Source: an uncultured Methanobrevibacter sp. (GTDB lineage: Archaea; Methanobacteriota; Methanobacteria; Methanobacteriales; Methanobacteriaceae). From it: DNA of 11,102 bases. The notes below the pieces were generated by a model. The model saw nothing but the letters and a program-made list of their open reading frames with translations. It was not told the DNA's origin and made no database searches. The position numbers and the translations under genes are program-made. Shown piece after piece: positions 6,597 to 11,102 of this stretch. How positions within the stretch are numbered: position 1 is the first letter of the stretch; each line of letters starts with the position of its first letter. Location of the stretch: NCBI GenBank assembly GCA_902782595.1, contig CACZNW010000091.1, positions 1 through 11,102 of the forward strand. Direction: 5' to 3'.

Positions 6597-7080
6597 GATT
6601 AAACTTCTCCTGATTAACTATTTGACAGCTTAGGTATTGAACTACCTCAACTTTGTTGAAGTTGAGGATTCTTACTTCACGGGCGGTATACTCCCGTAAG
6701 TATAGGATTGCCGTGCTATCCCCCTCGTCCCGAAGGTCCAGACAATATTCGATTATTTTAACTTTTTTTGACTTGTTTATTGTTGAAAAAAGTTTGATTA
6801 ATCTTTCATTGTCATTTATTAATTTATTTGTTTTCTTATTTAAAGTACATCAGAGAGCATTTGAAAATGTATTCCCAATACTCTTTTTGTGAAATTCATC
6901 CCCAACCTTAAAGAAGTCGGAGTATTCTTTTACTATTAAGATAAACATTACATCTTTTAGGTTTTTACTTCACCCCTTCCCAAACCCGTCATCGGAATCG
7001 TTGAGGGAAATGATTTTTAAAATGTCGTCATATCGTATATTACTCGAAATTAACAAACGTTGGGAAATGGTGAAAATAAT
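6565..7080 (-). pseudogene. Coding-like relic in the gap between the NUDIX and McrC-like genes
   Basis: The 513 bases at 6597-7109 contain no intact gene. One minus-strand frame reads like protein over most of the gap, with SDFFKVGDEFHKKSIGNTF near 6919-6865, ERLIKLF near 6805 and VKIIEYCLDLRDEG near 6760-6720. It is broken by TGA at 6970-6972 and TGA at 6850-6852 and runs open from 6849 into the NUDIX start, ending at TAA 6562-6564. The final open stretch has no ATG, GTG or TTG start. It could be a decayed gene of the McrBC-like operon or of a mobile element. The GC-rich part uses CGG, GGG and CTA codons that are rare in the neighbours, which argues against coding there. I recognise no family. 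Confidence 0.3.
6641..6740 (-). mobile_element. Possible right end of an IS200/IS605-family element (TnpB guide-RNA-like hairpins)
   Basis: Two hairpins lie 6 bases apart in an unusually GC-rich island. On the plus strand, CCTCAACTT-N5-AAGTTGAGG (6645-6667) is a perfect 9-base stem. ACTT-c-ACGGG-N9-CCCGT-AAGT (6674-6701) is a 9-base stem with one bulge. Read on the minus strand, the terminal stem is preceded by GTAAGAATCC and followed by GGTAGTTCAA. This layout resembles IS200/IS605 right ends, where the last hairpin is followed by a TTCAA/TTCAC-like cleavage site. No tnpA or tnpB gene is nearby, so it would be a solitary end or relic. The alternative is that the stems are chance symmetry inside a decayed gene. 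The stems are certain; the identity is inference. Confidence 0.4.
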
Positions 7081-7109
7081 CCATATAATCCCTTGATTGT
7101 CAAGATATG

Positions 7110-8981
7110 TCAGTAATTAAAACTATCGAAATCCAAAGTTATTAAACCCTGATAAAACAGCAATGCCTTAATAACCTCCTTAATGAATGTTTCGAGATTA
7201 TTCTCTTCAATATAATCATTTCCAGGAGTTAGAGAAAATGCTCCTACGGACGGAATGATTGTATCTGATTCAAAGAACTGTTTAGTCACATTTCCAGGAT
7301 ACAGTACATAAGCGCCTTCCGTCATTAAAATTGAATCTTTATAAGTGTGCATTTTATAAATATCTCCATCTTTAAATATTCTGTCCTTTTCTTCCACCTC
7401 ATCCCTTTTTTCAATTTCTTCATCAAGACTGGAATCAATTTTATCGTAATCTTCAATTATTTCCAATTCAGACCGATATTTGGCGTCAAAATGAATGTAA
7501 TTTGTTTTCCCACCAATAGTTACAAGCAATGTGTAATCCGGTTTAAACGCAAGGGAATATGAACGGTATTTTGAATTGTCGGAAAATCTTAAATTGTAAA
7601 ATAGCTCTATTTCAATTTCATAACCGTATAATGTTAACAGGAAGTTTTTACGTGAGCCAACACCCTTTTTAATGCTTATTGACCAATTATCATTGTTAAT
7701 CTTAAATACATCTTCAAAACCTATTTTTTTAACACTTAAGTTATTTAAAACTTTTAATAACTTGAAATAGCACCAGTATTCATATAATTCGGATAATTTC
7801 TTTTCAAAACCTTTAAATTGGTCGTTGATTTCATCCCAACTTAACCTGAATGAAAATTCAAGCATCAGGAAGTATTGGAAAATCTCCCTGTACCCCTCTT
7901 TTTTGTGAAGGATCTGTGAGTTAAACGGAACATATTCCATTGCGGAGATATGATTGAAAAATTTACTGGAGAGGAAATATTCAAGTTCATCTCTAAAATA
8001 CAATAGCTTATCGTTAATGTATCCTTCAGATGAGTTTTCAAGAAGTTTTTCAACCAAATCACGAATCAGTTCTAAAAAATATTTGAAAAATCTGTTTTCG
8101 GGAATATCAATGGTGTCTTCATGTTTAACCTGTTCTATTTCATATGGCAAATGCCCGTTAAGTTTTTCTGCAATTTTAATGGCAGAATTTATTTTAACAA
8201 GTTTATTTGGTTTTGATATTATATTTTTTAAAGTATTTTGATTGACATTTGCAGCAAGCGAAGTCGGCACCATCTGTGAGTAATTTTTAAGCTGTGAATG
8301 CAAGTTTTTAGATAAATATTCAAAAATTGACGGCAGGTTATCCTCCCTGAAGAGATATTCAAGAAACATGAAATCTTCATAATATGTTTCCTTTTGATGA
8401 TAATCAAGTTCAAATTCCTGATACAATGGAGAATTAACTTCAAAAATTAAATTTAAGGAATGTTGGGAGAGATCTGCAATCATGGCAGAGTACTGGGAAA
8501 AATAATCCATTTTCTTTGATCGAACCTCGATTGGAATTTTAATTGAACCTGCATTATTTTTTCTGACATCCAAAAATGATTTGCCGACATAACTCCTGAA
8601 ATTCAGAGTTCCTGCGATTTTATAAACTTTTCTGTCCCCCAATTCAAATCTGAACTTTTTAAAATGACTGTCATTAATTTTAATTAATGAATATAGAATA
8701 TCATACTTTGCATTAACGTCGTCTGATTCAAACAGTATCTGATATTCAGTTTCTTCAAGAAACATTAAATTAGCAAAGTTGGCTCCGATATCCGGACAGT
8801 ACTGGATTGGAGTTAAGTTATCGGGATTGTCAACTATCGGAACATTGTTTAAGGTTATTGAATTAGAAATGTTAATGTTGTTCTTCTCATTGCTTCTGTA
8901 GTCTGGAGAAATAACCGTTAATGTTCCAATTTCGTTATCATTTTCATCAGTTAAATGGATTATAACCTTCTGCTCAATCAT
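7110..8981 (-). CDS. McrC-like DUF2357 nuclease of a type IV restriction module
   Basis: A 623-aa protein. The N-terminal half (about 60-310) matches the layout of DUF2357, ending in the typical ENRFFKYFLELI segment at 295-306. Residues about 395-412 (LYEYWCYFKLLKVL) open the C-terminal PD-(D/E)xK nuclease domain. Its catalytic core is visible as FKPDYTLLV (Asp482) followed by HFDAKY at 497-502 (Asp499, Lys501). YKMHTYKDS at 542-550 and YVLYPGN at 558-564 are further family motifs. It should be the DNA-cutting subunit, activated by the NTP-driven ring of the AAA+ partner that lies seven bases upstream on the same strand. No clear ribosome binding site precedes its ATG, which suggests translational coupling. 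A weak 5-base hairpin follows the stop (7092-7104) without a T run. The frame is intact and the length usual. Confidence 0.86.
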   Translation of the reverse strand: MIEQKVIIHLTDENDNEIGTLTVISPDYRSNEKNNINISNSITLNNVPIVDNPDNLTPIQYCPDIGANFANLMFLEETEYQILFESDDVNAKYDILYSLIKINDSHFKKFRFELGDRKVYKIAGTLNFRSYVGKSFLDVRKNNAGSIKIPIEVRSKKMDYFSQYSAMIADLSQHSLNLIFEVNSPLYQEFELDYHQKETYYEDFMFLEYLFREDNLPSIFEYLSKNLHSQLKNYSQMVPTSLAANVNQNTLKNIISKPNKLVKINSAIKIAEKLNGHLPYEIEQVKHEDTIDIPENRFFKYFLELIRDLVEKLLENSSEGYINDKLLYFRDELEYFLSSKFFNHISAMEYVPFNSQILHKKEGYREIFQYFLMLEFSFRLSWDEINDQFKGFEKKLSELYEYWCYFKLLKVLNNLSVKKIGFEDVFKINNDNWSISIKKGVGSRKNFLLTLYGYEIEIELFYNLRFSDNSKYRSYSLAFKPDYTLLVTIGGKTNYIHFDAKYRSELEIIEDYDKIDSSLDEEIEKRDEVEEKDRIFKDGDIYKMHTYKDSILMTEGAYVLYPGNVTKQFFESDTIIPSVGAFSLTPGNDYIEENNLETFIKEVIKALLFYQGLITLDFDSFNY

Positions 8982-8988
8982 TTAAATC

Positions 8989-10776
8989 TTAATTAATAAA
9001 TGAAACATATCTCTGATCTGACAATACCCTGGCCATGTTTTGAAGTTTTACCGCTGAAGTGTAGAATCGGGAATTGTCTCTGGTGACAATGAAGTTTTTG
9101 GGATTTTCATTATTGTTTCTGTCTTTTAGACATATGTTGAATAAGTTAGTCAATACATTGCCTATGGCCTTTTCGGATCCGTGTAGTTTCGGAAGGATTT
9201 TCTGTTTAACCTGTGCATCAAAATATCTCTCCCAGTTATTCCACTCTTCGGGAGAGTTTTCATATCTCCATGCAACTACCATAAATCTTAAAATCTCGTT
9301 GATTACCCTAAATCCGAAGTCAAATCCCGAACCCCTAAGAGTTTCCTGAAATCCTGTAAGTTCCACTGCAAGAGTGTCCCATAAGCTGTCTCCCTTGAAA
9401 CTAACCCTGGATAAAATATCCTTCAGATCACCTATGTTAAGTTTGGAAATATCTGAATCGGCCAGTGGAGACTGCAGGTAACTGATGTTTCCTTCAAAGT
9501 CCCCTCCATCCACATTTGATGACATGTAATCCCATGCCGGCAACGTGTCAAATTCTATGGTATTTGCCCTGTCCAGTACTTTTGGTGAAAACATGTATGT
9601 TGTTTCATCAACATTAACAGTGCCGATTATGAAAAGATTATTCGGCAGTTTTAAGGATTCGTCATTACCATATAAAGGGATTTCTTCGCCGCTTTCAATA
9701 GCTGAAAGAAAATCGGCAAAATATCTTTCAACATGGGAAAGATTCATTTCATCCAAAATTAAAAAATAAGGATTTTCCAAATCCTTTTGGGCATTTTTGA
9801 TTAATTCATAAGCGGGCGTTGACTGATAGTCATCGGTAATTACATTATGATACCCTATTATGTTTGTGTTATCTGTCCAGTTAGCCCCTACCGGCACTAT
9901 CCTGTATTTAGACCCGTTATACTTTAAATCCGGAGATGTGATTTCTCTTGATTTTGAACATTCCCAATTGGAAATAAAATCCTTAAAATTGAATTTGTCA
10001 ATGTCCAATTCAACATTCACCTCTTTACCGTCATTGGCTTTTAAATAGTCCTGCAACTGCTTATTTCTCTTAAATGTTAATTTTGGAGCGATCCGAATTT
10101 TTCCAGGAGCCCTTATTCCGTCAACAATGATTTCACATGGAGAATAACCGGAATCAAATGGATAATAGTTGAAAATATTTTTATGCACAAACCATTGTCT
10201 TTTTTCATATGCTGACTGATTGGATTTCTGTTTTAACAATATTTTGCCGTCAGGCTCCATATAATCCTTTGAAATGAATTCCTTTAAGTCATTGCATGAT
10301 ATCTTTAATTCAGTAACACCCCCCGGATTTTGTTCATAAAATCTTTTAAAATGATCTTTAATTTCATCACTCTCATAATATAACTGAACCATAATCTTAA
10401 TATCACCCTTTGCTGAAATTCCATCAACTGCCATGTCGAATTTGGCGCTGCATTCATTGATTGGAATAATATCCAGCAATTCCTCTTTAGGCAATGTCCA
10501 GCCGTTATTTTCCCAGGAAGAGTAATTGGTTTTAACGTTTATTGTAAAAAACCCTTCATCATCAACTGGAGTTTGATTTAAAAATAACTCCCCCGAGATG
10601 AATTTGGCAAATAATTGTGACAATTTTGTTTTTCCAGTTCCTGAATTTCCAGTCAATATTTCAAACGGTTTAACTTTTAAAGACAATAAATAATTTTCAA
10701 TTAAATTCTTATCAAAGTAATATCCATTAGATATCAAATACTTGTAAAATGAGTCAACTTGAACTTCCCCAGACAT
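8989..10776 (-). CDS. McrB-like AAA+ motor of a type IV restriction module, with a duplicated insert
   Basis: A 595-aa NTPase (numbered from the ATG chosen). Walker A GNSGTGKT is at 43-50, Walker B LILDEMN at 339-345, the sensor strand IIGTVNVDETT at 383-393, and LDR at 401-403 as the probable arginine finger. Unusually, about 270 residues separate Walker A from Walker B. They hold two copies of a domain of about 75 aa (93-168 and 195-268). There is no large N-terminal base-recognition domain such as the one in E. coli McrB, so recognition may lie in this insert or in the McrC-like partner. The motif NVDE replaces the NTAD of E. coli McrB. I chose ATG at 10776, preceded by AGGT about eight bases upstream. 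A TTG at 10797 would add seven residues. The McrC-like gene follows after seven bases. Confidence 0.86.
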   Translation of the reverse strand: MSGEVQVDSFYKYLISNGYYFDKNLIENYLLSLKVKPFEILTGNSGTGKTKLSQLFAKFISGELFLNQTPVDDEGFFTINVKTNYSSWENNGWTLPKEELLDIIPINECSAKFDMAVDGISAKGDIKIMVQLYYESDEIKDHFKRFYEQNPGGVTELKISCNDLKEFISKDYMEPDGKILLKQKSNQSAYEKRQWFVHKNIFNYYPFDSGYSPCEIIVDGIRAPGKIRIAPKLTFKRNKQLQDYLKANDGKEVNVELDIDKFNFKDFISNWECSKSREITSPDLKYNGSKYRIVPVGANWTDNTNIIGYHNVITDDYQSTPAYELIKNAQKDLENPYFLILDEMNLSHVERYFADFLSAIESGEEIPLYGNDESLKLPNNLFIIGTVNVDETTYMFSPKVLDRANTIEFDTLPAWDYMSSNVDGGDFEGNISYLQSPLADSDISKLNIGDLKDILSRVSFKGDSLWDTLAVELTGFQETLRGSGFDFGFRVINEILRFMVVAWRYENSPEEWNNWERYFDAQVKQKILPKLHGSEKAIGNVLTNLFNICLKDRNNNENPKNFIVTRDNSRFYTSAVKLQNMARVLSDQRYVSFIN

Positions 10777-10836
10777 TTTAAAAACCTGCACGACCAACTT
10801 TTGTGAAATGAAATCAATATTTCATAATTAATACAA

Positions 10837-10848
10837 TTTATATATAAC
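10837..10848 (-). promoter_or_regulatory. TATA promoter of the McrBC-like operon
   Basis: Read on the minus strand this is GTTATATATAAA, a strong archaeal TATA box about 60 bases before the chosen ATG at 10776. Transcription would start near 10812, giving a leader of roughly 35 bases that ends with the AGGT ribosome binding site. It is the only strong TATA box I see on the minus strand, so the downstream NUDIX-helicase operon may depend partly on read-through from here. Confidence 0.6.
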
Positions 10849-11102
10849 ACATTATTAAAAAATGTCGATCGTTAACTTGAAAAAAAGTAAATATCCTAAA
10901 GAATTCAGCGGCAAATAAGTTCTGCAAACTATTAATAAGACTAATTTTACTGTTAAAGTAAATTAAAATGCCTTAAACTATTAAAAAATCGGTTATGAGA
11001 AGTAAACTACTCAATTCAACATGATTAAGTTTCAACCAGCAATAATGATTCCCCCCGAACCATCCAACAGTTTTAAAAATGAATCACCTTAACAAAAAAA
11101 AA
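10849..11102. other. AT-rich intergenic region with no recognisable gene
   Basis: Both strands are closed by frequent stops. A minus-strand AAGGTGATTC at 11083-11092 looks like a ribosome binding site but is not followed by a start codon in an open frame. A 23-codon plus-strand reading frame starts at the ATG at 11021 without a ribosome binding site and is probably chance. The window ends in an A run that would be a poly-T tract for a minus-strand gene lying beyond the edge. Confidence 0.5.

Noticed and set aside
6653..6892. A 79-codon plus-strand frame crossing the two hairpins
   Set aside because: It has no ribosome binding site, begins inside the first hairpin and has a low-complexity hydrophobic tail; it is probably chance.
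7092..7104. CTTGA-N3-TCAAG hairpin after the McrC-like gene, considered as a terminator or left end of an insertion element
   Set aside because: The stem is only five bases, no T run follows on the minus strand, and no matching element end can be shown.
11021..11092. A 23-codon plus-strand reading frame near the right edge
   Set aside because: No ribosome binding site, no promoter at a sensible distance, and the length is expected by chance; I do not call it a gene.
11083..11092. A good ribosome-binding-like AAGGTGATTC on the minus strand
   Set aside because: No ATG, GTG or TTG follows at useful spacing in an open frame, so it does not mark a gene start as it stands.
1..11102. CRISPR arrays, tRNA or rRNA genes, and intact transposase or integrase genes
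   Set aside because: I saw no regularly spaced repeats, no cloverleaf-like sequence and no transposase or recombinase motifs on either strand.

Overview
The window looks like chromosomal DNA from an AT-rich methanogenic archaeon of the Methanobacteriales, most likely Methanobrevibacter or a close relative. The grounds are archaeal TATA boxes of the TTTATATA type in front of the genes that start a transcription unit, ribosome binding sites of the AGGTGAT type complementary to an archaeal 16S tail, poly-T tracts after genes, and a small Asp-rich secreted protein of the sort common in that genus. The genus assignment is inference. Apart from the secreted protein, every recognisable gene belongs to a defence or genome-conflict family, so I read the window as a defence island.

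Layout. (1) 1-760, plus strand: a secreted acidic protein behind a TATA promoter with two tandem palindromic operator-like sites. (2) 850-2579, plus strand, very AT-rich: a three-gene cassette coding for an XRE/Cro helix-turn-helix regulator, an ImmA/IrrE-type zinc peptidase and a PIN-domain protein. The genes abut or overlap, and the promoter carries ATTCCAA half-sites on both sides of its TATA box. This resembles a toxin-antitoxin or mobile-element switch module. (3) 2690-6596, minus strand, more GC-rich: a tight four-gene operon, in transcription order a NUDIX hydrolase, a beta/coiled-coil protein of about 136 aa, a 48-aa helical microprotein, and a 980-aa fusion of a phospholipase-D-like nuclease domain, a superfamily 2 helicase and a DUF3427-like C-terminus. 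(4) 6597-7109: a gap holding two strong hairpins that resemble the right end of an IS200/IS605-family element, plus a coding-like stretch broken by stop codons. (5) 7110-10776, minus strand: a two-gene McrBC-like type IV restriction module (AAA+ motor and DUF2357/PD-(D/E)xK nuclease) behind its own TATA box at about 10840. (6) The last 300 bases hold that promoter and otherwise nothing I can assign.

How they may work together. The McrBC-like pair would translocate along and cut modified or otherwise foreign DNA. The motor carries a tandemly duplicated domain of about 75 aa inserted just after its Walker A motif, a candidate target-sensing or partner-binding element. The NUDIX-coiled coil-microprotein-PLD/helicase operon is the best candidate for an undescribed system: a nucleotide-cleaving enzyme and two small helical proteins coupled by translation to a nuclease-helicase. 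The XRE-ImmA-PIN cassette points the opposite way, converges on the helicase and has clearly different base composition, so it probably arrived separately.
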